Part shown: positions 33,251-42,574 of the stretch, piece after piece
Position numbering within the stretch: the first letter of the stretch is position 1
Layout: each line of letters starts with the position of its first letter
Source of the DNA: Dokdonella sp.
GTDB lineage: Bacteria; Pseudomonadota; Gammaproteobacteria; Xanthomonadales; Rhodanobacteraceae
NCBI RefSeq assembly: GCF_019634815.1
Contig: NZ_JAHCAP010000027.1
Span: 1 to 43,695 of the forward strand
Direction of reading: 5' to 3'
Length of the DNA: 43,695 bases
Translations under genes and position numbers: made by a program
Notes under the pieces: generated by a model
What the model saw: only the letters and a program-made list of their open reading frames with translations
Told to the model about the DNA's origin: nothing
Database searches by the model: none

Positions 33251-34222
33251 TTGAACTCCATCGGCACACCGGGTTTGTGGACCGCCTTCAGTGCGTTCGT
33301 CATCGTCGCCCTCGTGGTCGACTTCTACGTGCTCGGCCGGCATGGCGCGCATCGCGTGCGCCTGCGCGAGGCAATGTGGTGGAGCATCGCCTGGATCTCG
33401 CTGGCGCTGGTCTTCAACGCCGGCCTGTGGTGGTGGGAGCTGCAGCAGTCGGGATCGGCGGTCGCCAACGAAGTTGCGCTCGAGTTCCTGACCGGCTATT
33501 TGCTCGAAAAGGCGCTGTCGGTCGACAACATTTTCGTGTTCCTGCTGGTGTTCAATACCTTCGCCGTGCCGGTTGAGCTGCGTCAGCGCGCGCTCATGCT
33601 CGGCGTGCTCGGCGCGATCGCGCTGCGTGCGGTGATGATCTTCGTGGGCGCAGCGCTGGTGGCGCGCTTCCACTGGATTCTTTATCTGTTCGGTTTGTTC
33701 CTTCTCGTCACCGGTATCAAGATGCTGATTTCGGCCGGCGCCGAGCCGGATCTGGAGAGCAACCGCGTGCTGCGCTGGATCCGTGGCCACCTGCACATCA
33801 CGCGGGGTTTTCATGGCGAGCAGCTGCGCGCGGTCGAAGACGGTCGCAAGGAGTTCACCCCGCTGTTCGTGGTGCTGGTGCTGCTGGCCGTTGTCGATGT
33901 GGTGTTCGCGGTTGATTCGATTCCGGCGATTTTTGCGGTGACCCTCGATCCCTTCATCGTGCTGACCTCGAACGTGTTCGCGGTGCTTGGTTTGCGTGCG
34001 CTGTTCTTCCTGCTGGCCGGCATGGCGGACCGCTTTCATCGGCTCGGACACGGGCTTGCCCTGGTGTTGCTGTTCATCGGCGTGAAGATGCTGATCGCCG
34101 ATCTCTACAAGATTCCCGTCGGCATAGCCTTGGGTGTGATTGCCTTGCTCATCGGTTCGGCCATAGCGGCGAGCATGCTGTGGCCGGCGCAATCGGGCGA
34201 TTCCGAGGCGCGCGACCCTTGA
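33251..34222 (+). CDS. TerC/Alx family membrane protein, probable Mn2+ exporter
   Basis: 323 aa with about nine membrane segments. The TerC marks are clear: FLTGYLLEKALSVDNIFVFLLVFNTFAVP, RALMLGVLGAIALRAVMI, and FAVDSIPAIFAVTLDPFIVLTSNVFAVLGLRALFFLL, with the membrane-embedded Asp residues of family members. Alx-type members export manganese. The start is TTG at 33251 with GAGG 7 nt upstream; the frame is closed by TGA at 33227, so no ATG is available upstream. The Mn2+ riboswitch before it gives direct support for manganese-responsive expression. The rhomboid gene follows 30 bp later. Confidence 0.94.
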   Translation: MNSIGTPGLWTAFSAFVIVALVVDFYVLGRHGAHRVRLREAMWWSIAWISLALVFNAGLWWWELQQSGSAVANEVALEFLTGYLLEKALSVDNIFVFLLVFNTFAVPVELRQRALMLGVLGAIALRAVMIFVGAALVARFHWILYLFGLFLLVTGIKMLISAGAEPDLESNRVLRWIRGHLHITRGFHGEQLRAVEDGRKEFTPLFVVLVLLAVVDVVFAVDSIPAIFAVTLDPFIVLTSNVFAVLGLRALFFLLAGMADRFHRLGHGLALVLLFIGVKMLIADLYKIPVGIALGVIALLIGSAIAASMLWPAQSGDSEARDP

Positions 34223-34252
34223 GCGTCGCCAGCGCGGCCCAATGTCCTGACG

Positions 34253-35032
34253 ATGGAGATTGCGCCGCCAGTTCCCGATCCCACCGCACGCAGCGTCGCG
34301 CAGGATCGCGCCCGCATCCGCTACGCCATGCTTGGAGCGCTGGCGCTGACCGCAGGCTTGTGGCTGGCGTGGCTCGCCGCCTGGCTGCTCGGTTGGCGTC
34401 TGGATGACCTCGGCATCACGCCGCGTCAGCCCGCCGGCTTGATTGGCATCCTCACAGCGCCGCTGGCACATGCTTCGTTCGCGCATCTGGTGTCCAACAC
34501 CCTGCCGATCGCACTGCTGACCACCTTGACGTTGTACAACTATCCACGCGGCGCGCGGCTCGCGCTGCCCCTGATCTGGTTGTTGTCGGGCCTGGGGGTA
34601 TGGCTGTTTGCGCGAGACTCGGTTCATGTCGGTGCCAGCGGAGTCGCCAACGGCCTCATGCTGTTTCTGTTCATTGCCGGCTTGCTGCGTCGTGATCGCC
34701 TTGCGGTGGTGACTGCGCTGGTGGTGTTTTTCCTCTACGGCGGAATGCTGGCCTCGGTACTGCCGACAGAGCAACACATCAGTTTCGAATATCACCTCGC
34801 CGGTGCGATCGCGGGGGTGATCAGTGCGATCGCCTTCTTTCGCCGTGACCCGCTGCCGCCGCGCAAGCGCTACAGCTGGGAGGATGAACCGGAGGACGGT
34901 GGTGAGGGCGACGAACTGGAGCTGCCGCGCCCGCGCGAGGTGCCGGTGCTGTGGCAGCGCAGCGCGCCGCCGCAGGGCGCACAGATCATCGTGTTCCGTC
35001 AGCGCCAGATGCCGCCGCACGAGCACGACTGA
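34253..35032 (+). CDS. Rhomboid-family intramembrane serine protease
   Basis: 259 aa, six predicted membrane helices. The rhomboid marks are complete: FAHLVSNTLPI (oxyanion Asn), the nucleophile Ser129 in HVGASGVANG, and the catalytic His181 in EYHLAGAIAG. An acidic and proline-rich cytoplasmic tail (WEDEPEDGGEGDELELPRPREVP) ends the chain. It cleaves membrane-protein substrates within the bilayer; targets are unknown. It probably shares the terC transcript. Confidence 0.92.
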   Translation: MEIAPPVPDPTARSVAQDRARIRYAMLGALALTAGLWLAWLAAWLLGWRLDDLGITPRQPAGLIGILTAPLAHASFAHLVSNTLPIALLTTLTLYNYPRGARLALPLIWLLSGLGVWLFARDSVHVGASGVANGLMLFLFIAGLLRRDRLAVVTALVVFFLYGGMLASVLPTEQHISFEYHLAGAIAGVISAIAFFRRDPLPPRKRYSWEDEPEDGGEGDELELPRPREVPVLWQRSAPPQGAQIIVFRQRQMPPHEHD

Positions 35033-35100
35033 GGCGACGGTTGATGCCTTTGCCCCGCCGCAGCGCTACAGTTGCGCATACATTCAACAGGGCTTGCGCC

Positions 35101-35991
35101 ATGTCACCCCAAGCACGTCGCGTCGAAAGCCAGCACACCGACAAGGGCTACGTTCCGGTTTACACCACGGCCGTGGTCGAGCAACCGTATTCGGAGTACA
35201 CCCCGACCGAGCACGACACCTGGGCGCAGCTGTTTCGCCGCCAGCGTGAGCTGCTCAAGGGGCGTTCGTTCCAGAGTTTCATCGACAATCAACAGCGCTT
35301 CGGCATGGCCGCCGACGCGATTCCGCGCTTCGACGACATCAACGCCATCCTCGCAGGCACGACCGGCTGGAAGATCGTCGCGGTCGAGGGCCTGTTGCCT
35401 GAGCTCACCTTCTTCGAGCATCTGGCCAATCGGCGTTTTCCGGTCACCTGGTGGATACGCAAGCCCGAGCAGATCGACTACATCGCCGAGCCCGATCTGT
35501 TCCATGACCTGTTCGGTCACGTGCCATTGCTGCTTGAGCCGGTGTTCGCCGACTACATGCAGGCTTACGGCGCCGGTGGCGTCAAGGCGCATGGCCTGGG
35601 CGCCGAGGCGCTGACGTATCTGACCCGGCTGTACTGGTACACGGTCGAGTTCGGCCTGATCCGCGAGGACGGCGGTCTGCGCATCTACGGCGCCGGGATA
35701 CTGAGCTCCAAGGGCGAGTCCATTCATTGTCTGGAATCGGCAGCGCCCAATCGCATCGGCTTCGACCTCGCCCGCATCATGCGCACGCGTTATCGCATCG
35801 ACAGCTATCAGAAAACCTATTTCGTGATCGACAGCTTCGAGGATCTGATCGAGGCAACGCGGCCGGATTTCACCGCGCTCTACCGTGATGTTGCTGCGCA
35901 GCCGGTGGTTGCCGCGGGAGATGTACTGGAAACGGATCGAGTGATTCAGCGTGGCAATGGCGAAGGTTGGGCAAGCGACGGCGACGTTTGA
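35101..35991 (+). CDS. phhA: Phenylalanine 4-monooxygenase
   Basis: Tetrahydropterin- and Fe(II)-dependent hydroxylase of L-Phe to L-Tyr. 296 aa from the ATG at 35101, with the iron triad His135, His140 (PDLFHDLFGHVPLLL) and Glu183 (WYTVEFGL), plus SSKGESIHCLE and the C-terminal SYQKTYFVIDSFEDL. This is the short bacterial form without a regulatory domain. It feeds the hppD-hmgA-maiA-fahA pathway encoded 20 kb away. The pterin-recycling partner PhhB (carbinolamine dehydratase) is not next to it, unlike in Pseudomonas. Confidence 0.97.
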   Translation: MSPQARRVESQHTDKGYVPVYTTAVVEQPYSEYTPTEHDTWAQLFRRQRELLKGRSFQSFIDNQQRFGMAADAIPRFDDINAILAGTTGWKIVAVEGLLPELTFFEHLANRRFPVTWWIRKPEQIDYIAEPDLFHDLFGHVPLLLEPVFADYMQAYGAGGVKAHGLGAEALTYLTRLYWYTVEFGLIREDGGLRIYGAGILSSKGESIHCLESAAPNRIGFDLARIMRTRYRIDSYQKTYFVIDSFEDLIEATRPDFTALYRDVAAQPVVAAGDVLETDRVIQRGNGEGWASDGDV

Positions 35992-36093
35992 CCCGTCAAT
36001 GCGAACTTACGCGCCGATCGATGGTCGATGGTCGTCGCGGCGTTGAGCTGCGAGCAGTCACCACCGGCACCCGGATCGCGGAGGAACCAGAAC

Positions 36094-36789
36094 ATGCACA
36101 GGCGCGCTTGGGCCGTCCTGCTCGCCGCCGTTGCCGTCAGCGGCAGCGCGCAGGCAGAAATCCGCCAGGCTGCGGCCGATGGCTTCTTCCTTGCCTACAG
36201 CGCGCCGCTCGACGTTGATACCGGCAAGGCCTGGGCCGATCTCGTGCAGGTGCAGAAGTGGTGGAGCAACGAGCACACCTGGTCGGGCAAAGCGGCCAAT
36301 CTCAGCCTCACGGCCGAAGCGGGCGGTTGTTTCTGCGAACGCTGGAGCGCTGGCAGCGCCGAGCATGGCCGCGTACTGATGGCGCTGCCGGGCAAACTGC
36401 TGCGCGTCGACGCGGCACTCGGACCGCTGCAGGAACACGCACTCAAGGGCGTGCTCAATTTCTGGCTGCGCGAGGATGACTACGGCAAGGCGCGCATCGA
36501 TGTCGAATACCGCGTCAATGGCACGTCAATCAGCGGACTCGATGGACTCGCTCCGCAGGTCGATGAGGTGCTCGGCGCGCAAGTCTCGCGCCTCCTGCGC
36601 TTCATCAGCAGTGGTGATCCCGAAGAAAAGACCAAGGCGGCCACGGTTGCCGACGATACCGCGCGCGGCGTTGCAACGCGCGCGCAGATCCTTGAAGAGT
36701 GGAAGAAGCAGGCCGAACAGGAAGCCGCAGGCAGGGTCGCAACGCCGGCAGACAAAGGCAGGCCCAAGCCCGCCGGCAGCAAACCCTGA
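36094..36789 (+). CDS. Secreted SRPBCC-like protein
   Basis: 231 aa from the ATG at 36094, supported by GGAGGA 8 nt upstream. Signal peptide MHRRAWAVLLAAVAVSGSAQA, then a START/SRPBCC-like domain (FFLAYSAPLDVDTGKAWADLVQVQKWWSNEHTWSGKAANLSL ... LNFWLREDDYGKARIDVEYRVNG) normally used to hold hydrophobic ligands. The C-terminal 60 residues are charged and repetitive (LEEWKKQAEQEAAGRVATPADKGRPKPAG). The ligand is unknown. It probably forms a single-gene unit ending at the repeat at 36828. Confidence 0.8.
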   Translation: MHRRAWAVLLAAVAVSGSAQAEIRQAAADGFFLAYSAPLDVDTGKAWADLVQVQKWWSNEHTWSGKAANLSLTAEAGGCFCERWSAGSAEHGRVLMALPGKLLRVDAALGPLQEHALKGVLNFWLREDDYGKARIDVEYRVNGTSISGLDGLAPQVDEVLGAQVSRLLRFISSGDPEEKTKAATVADDTARGVATRAQILEEWKKQAEQEAAGRVATPADKGRPKPAGSKP

Positions 36790-36827
36790 TCTGACCCGTG
36801 CCGAACCTCGGCCGGGGATCAACTTTC

Positions 36828-36865
36828 GCCCTCACCCCCTGTCCCTCTCGCGCCGGGAAAGGGGG
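36828..36865. repeat. CCCTCACCCC-type intergenic palindromic repeat
   Basis: The stretch begins GCCCTCACCCCCTG, continues CCCTCTCGCG and closes with CGGGAAAGGGGG, forming an imperfect hairpin. Repeats of this CCCTCACCCC...GGGAGAGGGG kind are frequent between genes in many proteobacteria. Here it separates two convergent genes and could serve as a bidirectional terminator. Confidence 0.6.
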
Positions 36866-36877
36866 TTCAAACTGCGA

Positions 36878-38644
36878 TCATGCGCCTGTCGGCGTCTTGC
36901 CGCTGGCCGGTGTCGCCTTGACCTTGGCGATCCATGCATCGACTTGCTGTTCGAGCACGGGCAATGGCACCGAACCCAATCCGAGGATGGTGTCGTGGAA
37001 TGCGCGCAGATCGAACTTCGGGCCCAGTTCCTTTTCCGCGCGTGCGCGCAGTTCGACGATCTTGATCTCGCCGAGCTTGTAGCTCAGTGCCTGGCCCGGC
37101 CAGGATATGTAGCGATCGACTTCGGTCTCCACTTCGTGCTTCGACAGCGCTGCATGTGAAGCCAGAAAATCGATTGCCTGCGCACGCGTCCAGCCCTTGT
37201 GGTGGATGCCCGTGTCGATCACCAGCCGCGCGGCGCGCCACATCTCGTAGGTCTGGCGGCCGAATTCTTCGTAGGGCGTGTGGTAGATGCCCATTTCCTC
37301 GCCGAGCTTCTCGCAGTACAGCGCCCAGCCTTCGCCGTAGGCCGAGATGTAATTCTTGCTGCGGAAATCCGGGTAGCCGGTCTGCTCCTCGGCGAGTGCG
37401 CCCTGCAGTGCATGGCCGGGCGCGGCTTCATGCACGGTCAGCGCCGGCAGGTTGTAGAGCGGGCGCGAGGGCAGGTCGTAGGTGTTGACCCAGTAGGTGT
37501 GCGCGCCACCGCGACCGGCGGTCCAGAACGGCGCGATCGATGCCGGCACCGGCACGATCGTGAAACGGCCACGCGGAAGCAAGCCGAAAAAGCGGTCGAG
37601 CTTGCCGTCGACCTGCTTGGCGATCCACGCGGCGCGCATCAACAGTTCCTCGGGCGTCTTGGCATAGAACTGCGGATCGGTGCGCAGGAACTCGAGAAAG
37701 GCAGGGAAGTCGCCGGTAAAGCCGCTCTTCTTCATCGTCGCCTGCATCTGTGCGTCGATGCGCGCGACTTCCTTGAGCCCGATCTGGTGGATCGCTTCGG
37801 GGTCGAGATCCAGCGTCGTGTATTCCTTGATCTGCTGGCGATACCAGGCCTTGCCGTCGGGCATCGCCTCGGCCGCCAGCGTCTTGCGCGCATGTGGCAT
37901 GTAGTCGTCGCGGAAGAACTTGAGCAGCTTGGCGTAGGCCGGAATCACCTTGCTGCTGATCGCCTGACGTGCATCGGCGCGCAGGCGAGCCTGCATGTCG
38001 GCGGGCATGCTGGCCGGCAGATCCTTGAGCGGGTTATAGAACTCGCTGTCCTCGGGCGACTTGACCTGCGCGTAGCTTGCAATCGAAACGTCGCGCCCGT
38101 CGAGCACCGCACGCGGCACCGAAAAGCCGCGCTTGAGCCCGGCGCGCATGTTGGCGGTCTGCTCGTCGAAGTAGCGTGGCACGTCGTTGAGTTTGGCGAT
38201 GTAGGCGCGTGCCGAGCGTTCGTCGCGCAGTGGGCGCCGCGTCATGAAACCCAGATCGGCCCAGAACTGCGAGTCGCTGTTGAACGGCATTTCGTAATCG
38301 CGAAAGCGGATCGCGGCGACGAAATTCTCGATCTGCGGGCGGTACACCGCGTAATTGATCTGGTTGTCCGCGGACAGTTCCTTGACCGCAACGCCATCGA
38401 GCTGCTTGAGCACGCCGTCCCAGTGCGCCAGCCGCGCAGCCTGTGCCTTGGCGTTGACCTCGGGCAGATGCGCGGCGGCGGGGTTGGACTGGCTGTCTTC
38501 GTTGTCGTAGCCGCCAAACTGCTGCTGGCGCCAGTTCCATTCCTGCGTGTAAATCGCCTTGAAGCGGTCGTCGGCGCTGTCGGCGCGCGCAGTCGGGACC
38601 AGGGCGAGACTGGCGAGCAGGGTCGCGGCGAGCCAACGGGTCAT
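36878..38644 (-). CDS. Secreted DUF885 family protein, probable metallopeptidase-like
   Basis: 588 aa from the ATG at 38644 (AAGGAA upstream). Signal peptide MTRWLAATLLASLALVPTARA. Mostly helical, ending in the DUF885 core: HEAAPGHALQGAL (about residues 403-409, an HExxxGH zinc-type motif), then YGEGWALYCEKLGEEMG and ISWPGQALSYKLGEIKI, which together recall the active sites of M32- and M3-like helical carboxypeptidases. DUF885 proteins are widespread exported enzymes of uncertain substrate; a peptidase fits the peptide-catabolic setting. Single-gene unit. Confidence 0.9.
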   Translation of the reverse strand: MTRWLAATLLASLALVPTARADSADDRFKAIYTQEWNWRQQQFGGYDNEDSQSNPAAAHLPEVNAKAQAARLAHWDGVLKQLDGVAVKELSADNQINYAVYRPQIENFVAAIRFRDYEMPFNSDSQFWADLGFMTRRPLRDERSARAYIAKLNDVPRYFDEQTANMRAGLKRGFSVPRAVLDGRDVSIASYAQVKSPEDSEFYNPLKDLPASMPADMQARLRADARQAISSKVIPAYAKLLKFFRDDYMPHARKTLAAEAMPDGKAWYRQQIKEYTTLDLDPEAIHQIGLKEVARIDAQMQATMKKSGFTGDFPAFLEFLRTDPQFYAKTPEELLMRAAWIAKQVDGKLDRFFGLLPRGRFTIVPVPASIAPFWTAGRGGAHTYWVNTYDLPSRPLYNLPALTVHEAAPGHALQGALAEEQTGYPDFRSKNYISAYGEGWALYCEKLGEEMGIYHTPYEEFGRQTYEMWRAARLVIDTGIHHKGWTRAQAIDFLASHAALSKHEVETEVDRYISWPGQALSYKLGEIKIVELRARAEKELGPKFDLRAFHDTILGLGSVPLPVLEQQVDAWIAKVKATPASGKTPTGA

Positions 38645-38855
38645 GGGCAATTTCCTTTGAGGCAAATGCCGATGATCGCACCTGAGGCCATCCCGACCAG
38701 TGCCGAAGGATGGGCCGATCCATCGACGCGAGGACGCTTCGCTCGCGCCCGCCGACCACATGTCGCGGCAAACATCGGAATCGGACGGGTCGGGATGGAC
38801 TTGTTCTGCCCCGGCCTTGGACAATGCCGGTACCCAGCACCCTGGATTGCCGCCG

Positions 38856-39875
38856 ATGTCGACCCCGCCCCGGATTTCCCTCACGCGCTTCCTGATCGAG
38901 CAGCAGCGCGACCACAACCGCATCAATTCCGACCTGCGCCTGCTGATCGAAGTGGTGGCGCGGGCTTGCAAGCGCATCTCGATAGCGGTCGGCAAGGGCG
39001 CGCTCGGCGGCGTGCTCGGCAGCGCCGGCACCGAGAACGTGCAAGGTGAAACGCAGAAAAAGCTCGACGTGCTGTCCAACGAAATCCTGCTCGAAGCCAA
39101 TGAGTGGGGTGGCCACCTTGCGGCACTGGCGTCGGAAGAAATGGATGATCCGCACTCGATCCCGCATCGCTATCCCAAGGGCGAATACCTGCTGGTGTTC
39201 GATCCCCTCGATGGCTCGTCCAACATCGACGTCAACATTTCGGTTGGCACGATTTTTTCGGTGCTGCGCTGTCCGGATGGCGTGCGCGATCCCGACGAGC
39301 GCGCATTCCTGCAGCCGGGATCGCGGCAGGTTGCGGCCGGTTATGCGGTCTACGGTTCGAGCACGGTGCTGGTACTCACGCTGGGTGATGGCGTGCACGT
39401 GTTCACGCTGGATCGTGAGCAGGGCAGTTTCATCCTCACCGCCTCGCACGTGAGGATTCCCGAAGACACCGGCGAGTTCGCGATCAACATGTCGAACCTG
39501 CGTCACTGGGAAGCGCCGATGCGCCGCTACATCGAGGAACTGCTGGCCGGCAAGACCGGGCCGCGCGGGCGCGATTTCAACATGCGCTGGGTCGCATCGA
39601 TGGTGGCCGACGTGCACCGCATTCTCACCCGTGGCGGCATCTTCATCTATCCGCGCGATCTCAAGGACGCCTCCAAGCCGGGCAAGCTGCGTCTGATGTA
39701 CGAGGCCAACCCGATGGCGATGATCGTCGAGCAGGCCGGCGGCGCGGCGACCACCGGGCGCAAGCGCATCCTCGACATCGAGCCGACCCAGTTGCACCAG
39801 CGCGTCCCGGTCTTCCTCGGCTCGAAGAACGAGGTCGAGCGAGTCACTGCCTATCACCGCGAGGCCGATGCATGA
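38856..39875 (+). CDS. fbp: Class I fructose-1,6-bisphosphatase
   Basis: Gluconeogenic phosphatase (339 aa). Metal and substrate motifs: ASEEMDD (about 92-98), the DPLDGSSN signature at 116-123 in [43 protein letters not shown], and the substrate segment [34 protein letters not shown]. The ATG at 38856 starts the family-like N-terminus. The last codons overlap the oxygenase start as ATGA (39872-39875), so the two are translationally coupled. Needed when the cell grows on amino acids, in line with the catabolic genes here. Confidence 0.97.
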   Translation: MSTPPRISLTRFLIEQQRDHNRINSDLRLLIEVVARACKRISIAVGKGALGGVLGSAGTENVQGETQKKLDVLSNEILLEANEWGGHLAALASEEMDDPHSIPHRYPKGEYLLVFDPLDGSSNIDVNISVGTIFSVLRCPDGVRDPDERAFLQPGSRQVAAGYAVYGSSTVLVLTLGDGVHVFTLDREQGSFILTASHVRIPEDTGEFAINMSNLRHWEAPMRRYIEELLAGKTGPRGRDFNMRWVASMVADVHRILTRGGIFIYPRDLKDASKPGKLRLMYEANPMAMIVEQAGGAATTGRKRILDIEPTQLHQRVPVFLGSKNEVERVTAYHREADA

Positions 39876-40597
39876 GCGGCAAAGCCAACCCGGACTTCAT
39901 TGAAACTTACGCCGACGCAATGCCCGCGCAGGCATGTGCCGAAATCATTGCCGCCTATTCGGCCAGCGACAAGATCGTGCGGGGTGCCACCGGCGGCGGC
40001 GTCAACACCACGCTGAAGGACAGTTGGGACATCACGATTTCGCGTCATCCCGAGTGGAAGAATGTGGAAAACGCGCTCAACACCGCGGTGATGCACAACA
40101 TGCTCGCCTACGTGCGCACGTATCCGTTCCTCGCGCTGGCGCCGCTGATGCTCTCCAAGGTCGACCCCAGAACCGGCGAACAGAGCATGATCGATGCCGA
40201 ATACATTCGTGCGATGGACGATGCGCGCCTGCAGGCGCTGATCGCGCAGCTGTTCCGGCCCGGCGAAATCAACATCCAGCGCTATCTGGGCGATGTGGGC
40301 GGTTATCCGTACTGGCACAGCGAGACCTCGCCGCGCGCCGGCGACAACGATCGTCTGCATCGCGTGCTGCTGTGGACCCTGTATCTCAACGAAGGTTTCG
40401 ACGAGGGTGAAACCGAGTTCTACTTCCAGGGCAAACTGGTCAAGCCGAAGACCGGCCTGATGGCGATCGCGCCGGCGGGATTCACCCACACCCATCGCGG
40501 CAACCGACCCAAGGGCGGCGACAAGTACATCGCGACTTCATGGATCCTGTTCCAGCCGGCCGAGAAGCTCTACGCCGCGCCGCCCAGGAAATCGTAG
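39872..40597 (+). CDS. 2-oxoglutarate/Fe(II)-dependent oxygenase
   Basis: 241 aa. Jelly-roll dioxygenase with the iron motif His149-x-Glu151 (YWHSETS; Glu instead of the more usual Asp) and a distal His206 or His208 ([15 protein letters not shown]) followed by the 2-oxoglutarate-binding Arg209, plus [20 protein letters not shown]. This pattern resembles prolyl-4-hydroxylase-like or related small oxygenases. The substrate is unknown; coupling to fbp is notable. Its TAG stop codon (40595-40597) lies inside the first REP-like repeat of the array that follows. Confidence 0.85.
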   Translation: MSGKANPDFIETYADAMPAQACAEIIAAYSASDKIVRGATGGGVNTTLKDSWDITISRHPEWKNVENALNTAVMHNMLAYVRTYPFLALAPLMLSKVDPRTGEQSMIDAEYIRAMDDARLQALIAQLFRPGEINIQRYLGDVGGYPYWHSETSPRAGDNDRLHRVLLWTLYLNEGFDEGETEFYFQGKLVKPKTGLMAIAPAGFTHTHRGNRPKGGDKYIATSWILFQPAEKLYAAPPRKS

Positions 40598-40933
40598 GAA
40601 GGTCGGCAGGCCCGACCAATCGGCATCGAACATTCGTGTGCTCTGGTAGGAGGGCCGGCAGGCCCGACCATTGCGCTGCAGGTTCGCAGGGCGCACGAGC
40701 GCATGTGGCGCTGGTCGCGGCTGCCGCCGCTCCTACACACCATCACGATGCGTGGCAGCGACACGATGGCGTGCGCAGGAGGGCCGGCAGGCCCGACCGA
40801 TCGGCATCGAACATTCGTGTGCTTCTGTAGGAGGGCCGGCAGGCCCGACCATTGCGCTGCAGGTTCGCGGAGCGCGTGAGCGTGAGGGGCGTGTGGTTGC
40901 GTACGGCATGGGTTGCGAAGCCGTCGCTCCCAC
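40594..40933. repeat. REP/REPIN-like repeat array 1
   Basis: 24-bp units beginning GTAGGAG and ending CGACC, each with the hairpin GGGCC-GGCA-GGCCC, stand at 40594 (diverged), 40646, 40775 and 40827. Inverted copies stand at 40713-40736 and, diverged, at 40911-40933. Start-to-start distances are 52, 129 and 52 bp. The inverted copy at 40713 has the stem GCGGC-GGCA-GCCGC. The array fills the gap between the convergent oxygenase and pilU genes and may also act in transcription termination or mRNA protection. Confidence 0.93.
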
Positions 40934-40955
40934 ACCGCCGCCACGCCGCGCGTCG

Positions 40956-42059
40956 TCAGAAATTGTTCATGTCGAAGGTATCGGCCATCGGCGCCTCGCC
41001 GCCTTCAGCCAGGCGCACCTTGAGGGCAAGGCCATCGCGCGAGTCGGCGTGATTGAGCGCCTCTTCGAGCTCGATCTTGCCTTCCTTGTACAGCCCGTAC
41101 AGCGACTGGTCGAAGGTCTGCATGCCCTCCTGCAGACTGCGATCCATCGCCTCCTTGACCTCGTGCACCTGACCGCGGCGCAACAGGTCGCGGATGTGCG
41201 GCGTGTTGATGAGCACCTCGACCGCGGGCAGGCGGTGGCCGTCCTTGCCCATCACCAGACGCTGGCTGATCACCGCGCGCAGATTGAGCGCGACGTTCAT
41301 GAGGATGTTCTTGTGCGCCGACTCGGGGAAGAAGTTGAGGATGCGCTCGATCGTCTGGTCGGCATTGTTCGAGTGCAGCGTCGCCAGACACAGATGGCCG
41401 GTCTCGGAGAAGGTGATCGCGGCTTCCATCGTGGCCGCGTCGCGGATTTCGCCAATCAGGATCACGTCGGGCGCTTCGCGCATCGCATTCTTGAGTGCTT
41501 CGTGGAAGCTGTGCGTATCCAGACCCACTTCGCGCTGGTTGACGACCGATTTCTTGTGTCGATACAGGTATTCGATCGGGTCCTCGATGGTGAGGATGTG
41601 GCCCGAAGTGTTGGAATTGCGGTGATCGATCATCGAAGCCAGCGTGGTCGACTTGCCCGAGCCGGTGGCGCCGACCAGCAGCACGAGGCCGCGTGGCTCC
41701 ATGATGATGTTCTTGAACAGTTGCGGCAGGCGCAGTTGCTCGATGCTCGGAATCTCGCTCTTGATCGCGCGGATCACCATGCCGACTTCGCCGCGCTGCT
41801 TGAACACGTTGACGCGGAAGCGGCCGGCGTCCTTCACCGCGATCGCCATGTTCAGTTCGAGATTCTTCTCGAAATGCGGGACCTGGCCTTCGTCCATCAG
41901 CGAATAGGCAATCTTCTTGACCATGCCATTGGGCAGGCCGGCATTGCCCAGCGGGTAGAGCTTGCCTTCGACCTTGATGTTGACCGGTGCGCCCGTGGTC
42001 AGGAACATGTCCGAAGCGCCTTTCTCGGACATCAATTTCAGGAAGTAGCCAATATCCAT
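40956..42059 (-). CDS. pilU: Type IV pilus retraction ATPase PilU
   Basis: Hexameric motor ATPase of the PilT/PilU family that powers pilus retraction for twitching motility. 367 aa from the ATG at 42059 (MDIGYFLKLMSEKGASDMFL). Walker A GATGSGKST at 130-138, Asp box TIEDPIEYLYRHKKSVVNQREVG, Walker B AMREAPDVILIGEIRD, His box GHLCLATLHSNNADQTIERILNFFP. The N-terminus, length and LPQLFKNIIMEPRGLVLLVG fit PilU better than PilT. The usual partner pilT is not in the window. An upstream ATG at 42122 was rejected as lacking family similarity. Confidence 0.94.
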   Translation of the reverse strand: MDIGYFLKLMSEKGASDMFLTTGAPVNIKVEGKLYPLGNAGLPNGMVKKIAYSLMDEGQVPHFEKNLELNMAIAVKDAGRFRVNVFKQRGEVGMVIRAIKSEIPSIEQLRLPQLFKNIIMEPRGLVLLVGATGSGKSTTLASMIDHRNSNTSGHILTIEDPIEYLYRHKKSVVNQREVGLDTHSFHEALKNAMREAPDVILIGEIRDAATMEAAITFSETGHLCLATLHSNNADQTIERILNFFPESAHKNILMNVALNLRAVISQRLVMGKDGHRLPAVEVLINTPHIRDLLRRGQVHEVKEAMDRSLQEGMQTFDQSLYGLYKEGKIELEEALNHADSRDGLALKVRLAEGGEAPMADTFDMNNF

Positions 42060-42178
42060 AGCGGTTCTCGCAGTGTTCGGGTCGGGGAGAATGGTTCGCG
42101 GGAACAGGGATGGCGTTGCCAAACTGCGGCAGGCCTTCCCACAATAGCCATTCGTGCAACGAGCGAGCGGTTGATGTT

Positions 42179-42574
42179 ATGACACTACCTTGCGGAAAAA
42201 TCCATGCGCCATTCGTCGTTCTGGCGCTTTTGGCACTCACCGCGTGCGGACCGACCAAGCCGCCGGTCGACAAGCTCGATGCCGCGGCCCGCGGACTGGA
42301 AACCGCCCGCTCGGTCGGCGCTGCCGAGTTCGCTGCCGCCGATCTGCGTGCCGCAGCCGACCATTACGCCGGCGCCCAGGCAGCCGAGGGGGATGGCGAC
42401 TACGACATGGCCGCGCAATTGGCGCTGCAGTCGCAGGCTGACAGCGAACTGGCAGCTGTGCGCGCACGACGCGAGCAGGGCAGGGTTGCGGTCGATAAAC
42501 TCACGAGGGCGAATGCTGCGCTGCAAGAAGATCTGTCGCGCAGCAAATCCGCGACCGGGGAGGAACAACCATGA
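42179..42574 (+). CDS. DUF4398-type lipoprotein
   Basis: 131 aa. Lipoprotein signal (APFVVLALLALTAC with a lipobox cysteine), then an Ala-rich helical region (LDAAARGLETARSVGAAEFAAADLRAAADHYAGAQ) with the pattern of DUF4398 proteins, which are exported and often paired with OmpA-like proteins. It should be anchored to a membrane on the periplasmic side. It overlaps the next gene as ATGA at 42571-42574, so the two products probably act together. Divergent from pilU across 119 bp. Confidence 0.85.
   Translation: MTLPCGKIHAPFVVLALLALTACGPTKPPVDKLDAAARGLETARSVGAAEFAAADLRAAADHYAGAQAAEGDGDYDMAAQLALQSQADSELAAVRARREQGRVAVDKLTRANAALQEDLSRSKSATGEEQP

Noticed and set aside
40594..40870. CRISPR-like array (24-bp repeats, 28-bp spacers)
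   Set aside because: The spacers are the same sequence repeated, the repeat also occurs inverted, spacing has two values, and there are no cas genes.
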